64,000 nt of DNA. It comes from Nocardia beijingensis NBRC 16342 (GTDB lineage Bacteria > Actinomycetota > Actinomycetes > Mycobacteriales > Mycobacteriaceae). The notes beneath the pieces are model-generated. The model was not told the origin of the DNA, made no database searches, and saw nothing but the letters and a program-made list of their open reading frames with translations. The translations under genes and the position numbers were made by a program. Positions 1-11,130 of this stretch are shown here, piece by piece. The stretch covers positions 248,001 to 312,000 of the forward strand of contig NZ_BDBC01000003.1 in assembly GCF_001612785.1 (NCBI RefSeq), given 5' to 3'. How positions within the stretch are numbered: the stretch's first letter is position 1; each line of letters begins with the position of its first letter.

Positions 1-5
1 TGAAT

Positions 6-29
6 TCCAGTTATCGTCGACTAACTGGA
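6..29. promoter_or_regulatory. Palindromic operator candidate before the leucine operon
   Basis: A perfect inverted repeat, TCCAGTTA-N8-TAACTGGA, ends 15 bp before the ATG of the first gene. Its size and position suit a TetR-type repressor site. In M. tuberculosis the homologous operon is repressed by the TetR protein BkaR. No such regulator is visible here, but sequence left of base 1 is missing. The dyad is seen directly; its binding protein is inferred. Confidence 0.55.
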
Positions 30-44
30 CGACAGGATGGCGTG

Positions 45-1642
<1,598 letters not shown>

Positions 1643-1643
<1 letters not shown>

Positions 1644-3693
1644 TGACGATGCTGAACAAGTCCGTTCCCGTCGGGTTCGATACCGTGCTCGTCGCCAACC
1701 GCGGTGAGATCGCGGTCCGGGTGATCCGCACCCTGCGCGCGTTGGGCATCCGCTCGGTGGCCGTCTACAGCGACGCCGACGCCGACGCCCGCCACGTCCA
1801 CGAAGCCGACACGGCGGTGCGCCTCGGCCCGGCCCCGGCGCGGGAGAGCTACCTCGCCATCGACCGGGTGGTGGCCGCCGCCGTGCGCACCGGCGCGCAA
1901 GCGGTGCACCCCGGCTACGGATTCCTCTCGGAGAACGCCGCTTTCGCCGCCGCGCTGGCCGAGGCTGGGATCGTGTTCCTCGGGCCGCCTGCCCGCGCCA
2001 TCGAGGTGATGGGCGACAAGATCACCGCGAAGAACACCGTCGCCGCGTTCGGCGTCCCGGTGGTGCCCGGCATCGCCACACCGGGCCTGACCGATGACGA
2101 TCTGATCGCGGCGGCCGCCGAGGTCGGCTATCCGGTGCTGGTCAAGCCGTCCGCGGGCGGTGGAGGCAAGGGCATGCGACGGGTCGACGATCCGGCCCGG
2201 CTTCCCGAGGCGCTGCGCAGCGCCCGGCGCGAGGCCGCGGCCGCGTTCGGGGACGACACGCTGTTCCTGGAACGCTTCGTCACCCAGCCGCGCCACATCG
2301 AGGTGCAGATCCTCGCCGACCAGTTCGGCAACGTGCTGCACCTGGGCGAGCGCGAATGCAGCTTGCAACGCCGCCACCAGAAGGTGATCGAGGAAGCGCC
2401 GTCGCCGCTGCTGGACGCGGCCACCAGGGCCAGGATCGGCGCGGCGGCGTGCAACACCGCGCGCAGCGTGGATTACGTGGGCGCGGGCACGGTGGAGTTC
2501 ATCGTCTCCGCCGACCGGCCCGACGAGTTCTTCTTCATGGAGATGAACACCCGCCTGCAGGTCGAGCATCCGGTCACCGAGCTGGTCACCGGCGTCGACC
2601 TGGTGGAATGCCAGGTCCGGGTGGCGGCCGGGCAGAAGCTGGCGGTGGCGCAGGACGACATCCGCATGGTCGGGCACGCGATCGAGGCCAGGGTGTACGC
2701 CGAGGACCCCGGTCGCGGGTTCCTGCCCACCGGTGGCACGGTGCTCGACCTCGACGAGCCCGTGGGCGACGGAGTCCGGGTCGATTCCGGCCTGCGGATC
2801 GGCACCCGCGTCGGCAGCGACTACGACCCGATGCTGTCGAAGGTCATCGCGCACGCCGCCGACCGCTCCGCCGCGCTCGCGAAACTCGATCGGGCGCTGG
2901 CCGACACCGTGCTGCTCGGCGTGACCAGCAACATCGAATTCCTGCGCTTCCTGCTCGACGACGAGGACGTGGCCGAGGGACGGCTTGACACCGGTCTGCT
3001 CGACCGGCGCCTCGCCGACTTCCGGCCCGCCGCGGTAGGCGACGACGAGTTCGTCGCCGCGGCGGCCTGGCACTGGCTGCGCCGCTGGCCCGCCGCGCCG
3101 CGTGACCCGTGGGAAGTCCCGTCGGGCTGGCGGATCGGGGCCGACGCGCCGACGCCGATCCGGCTCGCGGGCGGCGAACGGGTCGAGCACGTCTATCTCT
3201 CCGGCACCCCGGACGACGGCACGGTGCGGGTCGACGACGGCGAAAGTCGTTCGCTGACCGCATCGTTCATCGCATCCGGCGATCGGTGCGCCGGCGTTCT
3301 CACACTCACACTGGACGGACTGCGCCGCACCTACCGGGTCGCCGAGCAGGACGGCCTGCTGTGGGTGGCCGGACCGTCCGGCATCGCGACGCTGCGCGAA
3401 GTGGCGGAGGTCAACGTGCGCGGCGGCGACGAGCACGTGGGCGACGCCGAGATCCGCTCCCCCATGCCCGGCTCGGTGATCGCGGTGCCGGTCGCCTCCG
3501 GCGCCACAGTGGAAGCGGGCGATCCGGTGGTCATCGTGGAGGCGATGAAGATGGAGCACTCGCTCACCGCGCCGGTCGCCGGAACCGTCGAACTGCTGGT
3601 CGAACCGGGCGCGCAGGTGCGCCTGGACCAAGTGCTTGCGCGCGTCGTCGCGCAGGCCGCGACGAATCACCCCGAACGAGAAGGAATCCCCGC

Positions 3694-3697
<4 letters not shown>
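1643..3697 (+). CDS. accA1: Methylcrotonyl-CoA carboxylase alpha (biotin carboxylase/BCCP) subunit
   Basis: This 684-aa subunit carboxylates its own biotin with ATP and bicarbonate and passes it to the beta subunit. The biotin carboxylase domain begins at [15 protein letters not shown], has the ATP-grasp loop [11 protein letters not shown] near residue 170 and [14 protein letters not shown] near residue 300. The C-terminal biotinyl domain has EAMKMEH, with Lys636 as the biotinylated residue. ATG at 1643 overlaps the accD1 stop by one base; ATG at 1649 is an alternative start. The 3' end overlaps the next gene by ATGA. Subunit pairing with the adjacent beta gene follows from translational coupling. 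The MCC-type substrate is inferred from the partner and the operon. Confidence 0.93.
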
Positions 3698-4850
<1,153 letters not shown>

Positions 4851-4854
<4 letters not shown>

Positions 4855-5336
4855 CCAGGCGGACAGTCGTGCAGCGCGGCCTGTGGTTCGAGGAGTTCGA
4901 CACCGAGGTGGTCTACGAGCACCGGCCCGGCCGCACCATTACCGAGGCCGACAACGTCCTGTTCACCACGCTCACCATGAACACCCAGGCGCTGCATCTG
5001 GACGCGGCGTTCAGCGAGCAGTTGCCCCCGTTCAACCAGCGGCTGGTCAACTCGATGTTCACCCTGTCCACCTTGATCGGGCTTTCGGTGGCGCAGCTGA
5101 CCCAGGGCACCATCGTGGCCAATCTGGGCTTCTCGGAGGTCGCGTTCCCCAAGCCGCTGTTCCACGGCGACACCATGTACGCCGAGACCGTGGTCACCGA
5201 CAAGCGCGAGTCGAAGAGCCGTCCCGGCGAGGGCATCGTGACCTTCGCGCACACGGCGCGCAACCAGCACGGCGACATCGTCGCGACCGCGGTGCGCAAG
5301 ACGCTGGTGCGCAAGGCGCCGGAGGGCGCGGCATGA
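4851..5336 (+). CDS. MaoC-like enoyl-CoA hydratase (3-methylglutaconyl/itaconyl-CoA type)
   Basis: This 161-aa single hot-dog protein starts at GTG, overlapping the dehydrogenase stop (GTGA), with GGGAG a few bases upstream. It corresponds in place and sequence style to M. tuberculosis Rv2499c, and probably hydrates 3-methylglutaconyl-CoA (and possibly itaconyl-CoA) to feed the lyase encoded next. The usual MaoC motif with catalytic Asp and His (GDxNPxHxD) reads here as LTMNTQALHLD. The His is kept but the Asp is replaced by Thr, which as far as I recall is typical of this subfamily. Hydratase activity is inferred from the operon. Confidence 0.82.
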
Positions 5337-5460
5337 GGGGGCCGGGTGCGCGGCAGCCCGGCGTCGGCACACCGGGCTCCGCACATACCCATGACCAACC
5401 CCGCATGAGCGGTCGGACCTCGGGATGGCAGTGCCGCGCGCATGCCGGAGGTGATGCGGC

Positions 5461-6273
5461 GTGAGCTGGGAGATGGCGGGCCCGGCGTGGTTGTTCTGCC
5501 CGGCCGATCGTCCCGAACGCTTCGCGAAGGCGGCGGCCGCGGCCGATGTGGTGATCCTCGACCTCGAGGACGGCGTCGCCGCGCACGACAAGGCGGGGGC
5601 GCGCAAAGCGCTGCTGGACAACCCGCTGGACCCGGAGACCACGGTGGTGCGGGTCAACGCGGCGGGCACCGAGGATCACACGCTCGACCTGGCCGCGCTC
5701 GCCGAGACCGCCTATCGGAGGCTCATGCTGCCCAAATGCGAGTCGGCCGAGCAGATCGCGGCGCTGGCCGAATACGAAGTGATCGCGCTGATCGAGTCAC
5801 CGCTCGGCGCGCTCACGGTCGGCACGGCGATGACGGCGCCCAACGCGATCGGCGTCATGTGGGGCGCGGAGGATCTGGTCGCCGGGCTCGGCGGCACCGC
5901 GAGCAGGCGCGCCGACGGCGGCTATCGCGACGTGGCCCGGCACGTGCGCTCCACCGCGCTGCTGGCCGCCAAGGCGTACGGCAAGTTCGCGCTGGACTCG
6001 GTGTACCTGAACATCCGGGATCCGGACGGGTTGCGAGCGGAGGCCGAGGACGCGGTCGCGGTGGGTTTCGACGCCAAGGTCGCGATCCACCCGAGCCAGG
6101 TGCCGGTGTTGCGAGCCGCCTACGCACCCTCCGGCGAAGAAGTCGCCTGGGCCCGCCGAGTGCTGGCGGAAGCGCCGAACCACCGCGGCGTGTTCGCCTT
6201 CGAAGGCAGGATGGTCGATGGCCCCGTGTTCCGGCACGCCGAGCAGATCGTGCGGCGCGCCGACCGCGCCTGA
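5461..6273 (+). CDS. citE: HpcH/HpaI (CitE-like) beta-hydroxyacyl-CoA lyase, probable HMG-CoA lyase
   Basis: A 270-aa TIM-barrel protein of the CitE/HpcH family. Visible residues are the Arg of VVRVNAAGTE, the metal-binding Glu of ALIESPLGAL, MWGAEDLVAGLGG and GFDAKVAIHPSQV. The M. tuberculosis counterpart Rv2498c cleaves hydroxyacyl-CoAs including HMG-CoA and citramalyl-CoA, so this enzyme likely produces acetyl-CoA and acetoacetate. GTG at 5461 is chosen because a near-perfect ribosome site, GGAGGTGAT at 5447-5455, ends 5 bases before it. A 124-bp gap separates it from the MaoC gene and contains a small GCCGGG/CCCGGC hairpin at 5341-5362, so expression may be partly independent. Confidence 0.86.
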   Translation: MSWEMAGPAWLFCPADRPERFAKAAAAADVVILDLEDGVAAHDKAGARKALLDNPLDPETTVVRVNAAGTEDHTLDLAALAETAYRRLMLPKCESAEQIAALAEYEVIALIESPLGALTVGTAMTAPNAIGVMWGAEDLVAGLGGTASRRADGGYRDVARHVRSTALLAAKAYGKFALDSVYLNIRDPDGLRAEAEDAVAVGFDAKVAIHPSQVPVLRAAYAPSGEEVAWARRVLAEAPNHRGVFAFEGRMVDGPVFRHAEQIVRRADRA

Positions 6274-6304
6274 GCACCGAGTTTCCACAGTCGAGAGGAC
6301 CGCG

Positions 6305-8254
6305 ATGCAACCACAATGGGTGCCGACCGAAGCCGACATCGCCGCGGCGAGGATCACCGACTTCGCCCGATTCGTGGCCGAACGCACCGGTGTGCGCGCG
6401 GCCGACTATCACGCGCTGTGGCAGTGGTCGGTCGAGGATCTCGCCGGGTTCTGGCACGCGCTGTGGGACTACTTCGAGCTCGGCGACATCGCGGGCGAAG
6501 TGCTGGCGAGCGCGCAGATGCCCGGTGCGCAGTGGTTCCCCGGCACCCGGCTGAACTATGTGGACCAGGTGATCCGGCAGCTGCGCACCGACCGGCCCGC
6601 GATCAAGGCGGTCAGCGAGGACGCGCCGATCCGTGAGGTGTCCTGGGCCGAATTGATCGACCACACCGCCGCTTTCGCGCGAACGCTGCGTTCGCTGGGT
6701 GTGCGGCCGGGCGACCGGGTGGCGGGTTACCTGCCCAACATCCCGGAGGCGGTGATCGCGTTCCTGGCCACCGCGAGCATCGGCGCGGTCTGGAGCGCCT
6801 GCGGACAGGACTACTCGCCGAAAGCCGCGCTGGACCGGCTCGGGCAGCTGGAGCCCACCGTCCTGGTCACCGCCGACGGCTACCGCTTCGGCGGCAAGGC
6901 GCACGACAAGCGCGACGACATCGCCGCGTTGCGGGCGGGCCTGGACTCGCTGAAGGGCACGATCGCGATCTCCCGGCTCGGGCTGGACGTGCCGGACACG
7001 ACCTCCTGGGACGAGGCGGTGACCACCACGGACGCGCTGCCTCCGGTGATCACCACCGAGGCGGTGGACTTCGACCATCCGCTGTGGATCGTGTTCTCCT
7101 CCGGCACCACGGGCCTGCCGAAGGGCATCGTGCACGGCCACGGCGGCGTGCTGCTGGAACACCTCAAAGCCGTTGCCCTGCAATCGGACATCGGCCCCGA
7201 CGACACCTTCTTCTGGTACACCAGCCCGAGCTGGATGATGTGGAACTTCCAGATCGCGGGCCTGCTCACCGGGGCCACCATCGTCACCTACGACGGCAGC
7301 CCCACCGCGCCCGCGCCGGACGCGCTGTGGCGGATCGCCGCCGAGGTCGGCGCCACCGTCCTCGGCGCGAGTCCCGGCTACGTGCTGGCCTGCATCAAAG
7401 CGGGCTCGGTGCCGCGCGCCGACCACGACCTGTCGGCGCTGCGCACCGTCGGCATCACCGGCTCCTCGCTGCCCACCTCATCGGCGCTGTGGCTGGGCGA
7501 GAACGTCGGCGAGCACGTCCAGGTCTCCTCGATCAGCGGCGGCACCGACGTGGTGTCGGCGTTCATCGGCGGCGTGCGCACCGTGCCCGTGTGGCCGGGC
7601 GAGCTGTCCGCGCCCTTCCTCGGCGTCGCGCTGGACGCCTACGACCCGGAGGGGCGGCCGGTGCGCGGCGAGGTGGGCGAACTCGTCGTCACCGCGCCGA
7701 TGCCGTCCATGCCGGTCTCCTTCTGGCGCGACGAGGACGGGAAGCGTTATCACGACGCGTATTTCGACATGTTCCCCGGCGTGTGGCGGCACGGCGACTG
7801 GATCACCATCACCGACCACCACAGCGTGATCGTGCACGGACGCTCGGACTCGACGCTCAACCGGCACGGCATCCGAATGGGCAGCGCCGACATCTACCAG
7901 TCCGTCGAACGGCTCCCGGAGATCGCCGAAGCGCTGGTGATCGGCGCCGAGCAGCCCGACGGCGGATACTGGATGCCGCTGTTCGTCACCCTGGCGCCCG
8001 GCGCGGATCTCACCGACGAGCTGAAAGCACGCGTCACCAGCACGATTCGCACCGAGGTATCCCCCCGCCACGTGCCCGACGAAATAATCCTGGCCCCCGG
8101 CATCCCGCACACCCGCACCGGCAAGAAGCTCGAGGTGCCGATCAAGAAACTGTTCCAGGGCGCCGACCCGAGCCGCGTCGTCGAACGCAGCGCCGTGGAC
8201 AACCCGGACCTGCTCGACTGGTACGCCACCATCCGGCCCGGCGGGCGCGGGTGA
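6305..8254 (+). CDS. aacS: Acetoacetyl-CoA synthetase
   Basis: A 649-aa member of the ANL adenylate-forming family, the usual length for acetoacetyl-CoA synthetase (acetoacetate + ATP + CoA). It shows the phosphate loop FSSGTTGLPKGIVHGHGG, the middle stretch WYTSPSWMMWN, and a C-terminal lysine segment HTRTGKKLEVPIKKLF. ATG at 6305 follows GAGAGGA at 6293-6299. It lies 31 bp after the lyase gene and would activate the acetoacetate made there, completing leucine catabolism without a CoA transferase. Its stop directly abuts the stop of the opposing vapC gene with no bases between. Confidence 0.9.
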   Translation: MQPQWVPTEADIAAARITDFARFVAERTGVRAADYHALWQWSVEDLAGFWHALWDYFELGDIAGEVLASAQMPGAQWFPGTRLNYVDQVIRQLRTDRPAIKAVSEDAPIREVSWAELIDHTAAFARTLRSLGVRPGDRVAGYLPNIPEAVIAFLATASIGAVWSACGQDYSPKAALDRLGQLEPTVLVTADGYRFGGKAHDKRDDIAALRAGLDSLKGTIAISRLGLDVPDTTSWDEAVTTTDALPPVITTEAVDFDHPLWIVFSSGTTGLPKGIVHGHGGVLLEHLKAVALQSDIGPDDTFFWYTSPSWMMWNFQIAGLLTGATIVTYDGSPTAPAPDALWRIAAEVGATVLGASPGYVLACIKAGSVPRADHDLSALRTVGITGSSLPTSSALWLGENVGEHVQVSSISGGTDVVSAFIGGVRTVPVWPGELSAPFLGVALDAYDPEGRPVRGEVGELVVTAPMPSMPVSFWRDEDGKRYHDAYFDMFPGVWRHGDWITITDHHSVIVHGRSDSTLNRHGIRMGSADIYQSVERLPEIAEALVIGAEQPDGGYWMPLFVTLAPGADLTDELKARVTSTIRTEVSPRHVPDEIILAPGIPHTRTGKKLEVPIKKLFQGADPSRVVERSAVDNPDLLDWYATIRPGGRG

Positions 8255-8728
8255 CTACGACTGCGCGCGTCCGGGACCGCGTACGGCGACTTCCTGGTTG
8301 AGGCTGCCCTGTGGCACCACCCAGACATGGGGCTGCCTCGTCACCGACGCGATGTGTTCGAAATCCGCGTCATAGTGGACCAGTACGGCCCCGTGGAACT
8401 CGGCGACCGCGGCGGTGAGCAGATCCACGATCCCCGCGGCTCGGTGGTGACCTTTGCGCGCCATCAATTGCTGAACTTCGCGCGCACGGTCGGCGATGGT
8501 CTCGTTGATCGGGAGGTTGACGTAGAGGGAGCGCCGTCGTTGTGCGATGTTCTGCACGTCGGCGAGGTTGCGCCCCGAGTAACCGGCCTCCAAGTCCACC
8601 GTCACGCAGGTCGCGGCCGCACGGTCGGCGATCAGGCCGGCGATGACCGTGCGTACCGGCTCATGCGCGAGCCTGGCGCTCGCGGAGGTGTCCACCAGAT
8701 GCAAACGGAGCGGAGTGGTCTCGGTCAA
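8255..8728 (-). CDS. vapC: VapC-type PIN-domain toxin (ribonuclease)
   Basis: A 157-aa PIN-domain protein, probably a Mg-dependent RNase toxin. The acidic quartet can be seen: Asp13 in LVDTSA, Glu in VDLEAGY, Asp in GIVDLLTAA and Asp in HYDADFEHI. The start is TTG inside a TTGA overlap with the antitoxin stop, which gives tight translational coupling. The RNA target cannot be told from sequence. It is convergent with, and abuts, the acetoacetyl-CoA synthetase gene. Confidence 0.88.
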   Translation of the reverse strand: MTETTPLRLHLVDTSASARLAHEPVRTVIAGLIADRAAATCVTVDLEAGYSGRNLADVQNIAQRRRSLYVNLPINETIADRAREVQQLMARKGHHRAAGIVDLLTAAVAEFHGAVLVHYDADFEHIASVTRQPHVWVVPQGSLNQEVAVRGPGRAQS

Positions 8729-8934
8729 CGGCGGGCCTCGCGCATGACGTCCGCGTCACCTATGTCAGGGCCGACTCCGAACCCGTACGGGTCGGTCAAG
8801 ACCTGCTCGATCCGGCGGCGCCGGTCGGCGACGAATTCCAGCGCCGCGTTGACCGTGTCCTTCTTGGTGGTGGTGCCCAACTCCTTGGCGGCTAAGGCTA
8901 GAGCTTCGTCGTTGAGATCGATCATCGTCTTCAT
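8725..8934 (-). CDS. vapB: VapB-type antitoxin
   Basis: This 69-aa protein begins MIDLNDEALALAAKELGTTT and continues KKDTVNAALEF, the pattern of ribbon-helix-helix VapB antitoxins: a beta strand followed by two helices. The C-terminal tail, rich in Arg and Asp, would wrap the toxin. ATG at 8934 is used; ATG at 8925 is an in-frame alternative. Placed first in the pair, it probably represses its own promoter through the palindrome just upstream. Confidence 0.88.
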   Translation of the reverse strand: MKTMIDLNDEALALAAKELGTTTKKDTVNAALEFVADRRRRIEQVLTDPYGFGVGPDIGDADVMREARR

Positions 8935-8942
8935 ATATGCAA

Positions 8943-8952
8943 GGATATATCC
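8943..8952. promoter_or_regulatory. vapBC promoter palindrome
   Basis: GGATATATCC is a perfect 10-bp palindrome 8 bp upstream of the vapB start, within a short AT-rich patch that also repeats ATATAT at 8933-8938. It is a plausible VapB/VapBC autoregulation site overlapping the core promoter. The site is seen directly; its function is inferred. Confidence 0.4.
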
Positions 8953-9125
8953 AGCGAAACCTTGGCAGCAATACTGCGCACCGGCGTGGTCGCACCCGGC
9001 GCGGGAAGTGCACGGTCACGGTGCGTGCGGGTGGGCTGCGCGCGACGACCCGCCCGACCTGGACTGAATGGGGATGCCGAACGTGAGGCTTCCAGGCTGT
9101 TACGAGTTCGGCTGCGGCGCAGGAT

Positions 9126-9308
9126 TTATCCGCGGTAGGCGCGGCCGCCGATGGACGCGGTGAAGACCGCCGCACGTGCGCCGCGGGCGGCTTCCAGGTT
9201 GCGCTTCTCCTGCGGGGTGAGCCGATAGCGCGCCGTGATCCGCCGCATCGCGGCGATCACGGCGCCGAGCACCGGTATGGGGTCCACCGGGCGCAAAGCC
9301 AACGCCAT
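9126..9308 (-). CDS. Small basic protein of unknown function (60 aa)
   Basis: I do not recognise this family. The ATG at 9308 is preceded by AAGGAG at 9315-9320 with a 6-base gap, a strong ribosome site, and this is the main reason to call it a gene. The predicted protein has a short hydrophobic stretch (PIPVLGAVIAAM) followed by basic and helical sequence (RRITARYRLTPQEKRNLEAARG). The N-terminal part could associate with membrane, but is short for a full transmembrane helix. It is divergent from the P450 gene, with 210 bp between that holds no other gene. Confidence 0.5.
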   Translation of the reverse strand: MALALRPVDPIPVLGAVIAAMRRITARYRLTPQEKRNLEAARGARAAVFTASIGGRAYRG

Positions 9309-9518
9309 GACGAACTCCTTACCAGAAAGACGAACCGGTACAGGCGAATTCGGCTGAATCTGAGCGGCGGCGTTCAGGCGCAGCGCATTCGGTACCCCGG
9401 TCGGGACGAGCGAGCGCGCCGGTCGGCGATCCGGCTTTGGCAGGGGCATGGACCGGCGTCCTGGTTTCTCCTAGCGTGGAGGCGACAGTCGGTTCGACAT
9501 CCGCGTGGAGGTGGCATC

Positions 9519-10859
9519 GTGGCCGCACAGGACGTCCGAGAACGTACCGGGCCCGCGGGGTTTCCGCCGGGCCCCGCGCTGCCGCCGCTCGTGCAGAGCG
9601 CGTTGTTCCAGCGGGACCGGGCCCGCTTCCTCACCGCGATGGCGCGCCGCCACGGTGACGTCTTCACGCTGCGGATCCCGCCGTTCGCCGACCGGGTGGT
9701 GGTGTACTCCCGCCCGGAACACATCAAGGAGATCTTCGCGGGCGATCCGCGCGACCTGCACGCGGGCGAGGGCAACCAGATCCTCGGCACGATCATGGGC
9801 CCGCACTCGCTGCTACTGACCGACGAAGCCGAGCACGCGCGGGCGCGCAGGTTGCTCATGCCCGCGTTCAACGGCGCGTCGCTGCGCGGCTACCGGGCGC
9901 TGATCACCGAGATCGCGGCCGCGCAGGCCGGCAGCTGGGCGGCAGGCTCCACGGTGCGCATGCTGGACCGGATGAACGCGCTCACCCTCGAGGTGATCAC
10001 CCGGGTGGTCTTCGGCGTCACCGACGAGCGGACCAGATCGGAGCTGAACCCGCGCCTGAACCGGATCGTCCACCTGAACCCGCTGATCTTCCTCGGATTC
10101 AAAAGCGACCGATTGCGCCGGATCGGGCCATGGAAAAGCTTCGCCGAGAACCTCGCGGCGGTGGACGCCTTGCTCTACGCGGAGATCGCCGAACGGCGGC
10201 GGGCGGCCGATCTGACCGGGCGCACCGACGTGCTCTCGCGCCTGCTCCAAGTCGGCGACGGCGACGCGCCGCTCACCGACGCCGAACTCCGCGATCAGCT
10301 CATCACGTTGCTGCTGGCCGGGCACGAGACCACCGCGTCGGCGCTGTCCTGGGCGCTCTACGAACTCGCCGCCGATCCCGAGACCCAGCGGCAGGCGGCG
10401 GAGGCGGCGCGCACCGGCGACGAGCGATATCTGGACGCGGTGCTCAAGGAAGCCATGCGATTGCACACCATCATCTCCGGCACCAATCGAAAACTGACCA
10501 GGGACATGACGATCGGCGGACAGCGGCTTCCGGCCGGCACCGTGGTCGCCACGTCGATCGTCCTCGCACACCGGCGTACCGAGGCCTACCCCGACGTCGC
10601 CGTCTTCCGCCCGGCCCGTTTCCTCGACGGCGAAGTGGCGCCGAACAGCTGGCTGCCGTTCGGCGGCGGCGTGCGGCGGTGCATCGGCGCGGGATTCTCG
10701 CTCCTCGAAGGCACGACGGTGCTGCGTGAAATCCTCGTCCGCCACACTCTTTCGCTTCCCGCGGGAAGCGCGCGGGAGCGCGGCAAGATCCGCAACATCA
10801 CCACGGTGCCGAGCGGCCGGGCGCGGGTGGTCGTCGACCGGCGGACAACCAGTATGTGA
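9519..10859 (+). CDS. Cytochrome P450, CYP135/CYP138-like
   Basis: A 446-aa soluble cytochrome P450. It has the proline-rich N-terminus GFPPGPALPPL, the I-helix oxygen motif AGHETTAS near residue 270, the K-helix ExxR in KEAMRLH, and the heme-ligand loop FGGGVRRCIG with Cys near residue 388. The layout and N-terminus resemble mycobacterial CYP135/CYP138 proteins, whose substrates are largely unknown. GTG at 9519 has GGAGGTG at 9507-9513. No ferredoxin or reductase gene is adjacent, so electrons must come from elsewhere. The double TetR genes downstream may control it, but nothing here proves that. Confidence 0.92.
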   Translation: MAAQDVRERTGPAGFPPGPALPPLVQSALFQRDRARFLTAMARRHGDVFTLRIPPFADRVVVYSRPEHIKEIFAGDPRDLHAGEGNQILGTIMGPHSLLLTDEAEHARARRLLMPAFNGASLRGYRALITEIAAAQAGSWAAGSTVRMLDRMNALTLEVITRVVFGVTDERTRSELNPRLNRIVHLNPLIFLGFKSDRLRRIGPWKSFAENLAAVDALLYAEIAERRRAADLTGRTDVLSRLLQVGDGDAPLTDAELRDQLITLLLAGHETTASALSWALYELAADPETQRQAAEAARTGDERYLDAVLKEAMRLHTIISGTNRKLTRDMTIGGQRLPAGTVVATSIVLAHRRTEAYPDVAVFRPARFLDGEVAPNSWLPFGGGVRRCIGAGFSLLEGTTVLREILVRHTLSLPAGSARERGKIRNITTVPSGRARVVVDRRTTSM

Positions 10860-11055
10860 ACAATCATTCTTTGCCGCTTCAGCTCTTGTACTGGAAATAT
10901 ATTCGTGTAAGTTTGTCTCTGTTCGACAGAACTGGACCACGGAACGGCGCGCATGGTGCCCCGCGCTTCGGCCGAGTCCGGTCGTCGACCTCCGGACGCG
11001 GCGGCGCGCGCATCCCGCCTTGTCGCGTGCCGCCGCACACCGGAGAACAGGTACA

Positions 11056-11084
11056 GCTCCCGGGGGCCGCTCATCCCCGGGAGC
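11056..11084 (+). terminator. Perfect stem-loop between P450 and TetR genes
   Basis: GCTCCCGGGG and CCCCGGGAGC form a perfect 10-bp stem with a 9-base loop. It lies 197 bp after the P450 stop and 46 bp before the TetR start, without a T-tract. It may be a GC-rich terminator for the P450 transcript, or a leader hairpin or operator for the regulator gene. The rest of the 271-bp gap holds an AT-rich promoter-like patch at about 10885-10915 and no gene. Confidence 0.5.
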
Positions 11085-11130
11085 CGTATCCCGTGACACG
11101 GCGGGCCCGGTATACGGCCAGGTCGTTACG

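Noticed and set aside
9519..10859. P450 as a tailoring enzyme of the NRPS product
   Set aside because: It is 9 kb from the NRPS operon with unrelated genes between; its sequence resembles generic CYP135/138 proteins, so nothing supports a link beyond proximity.
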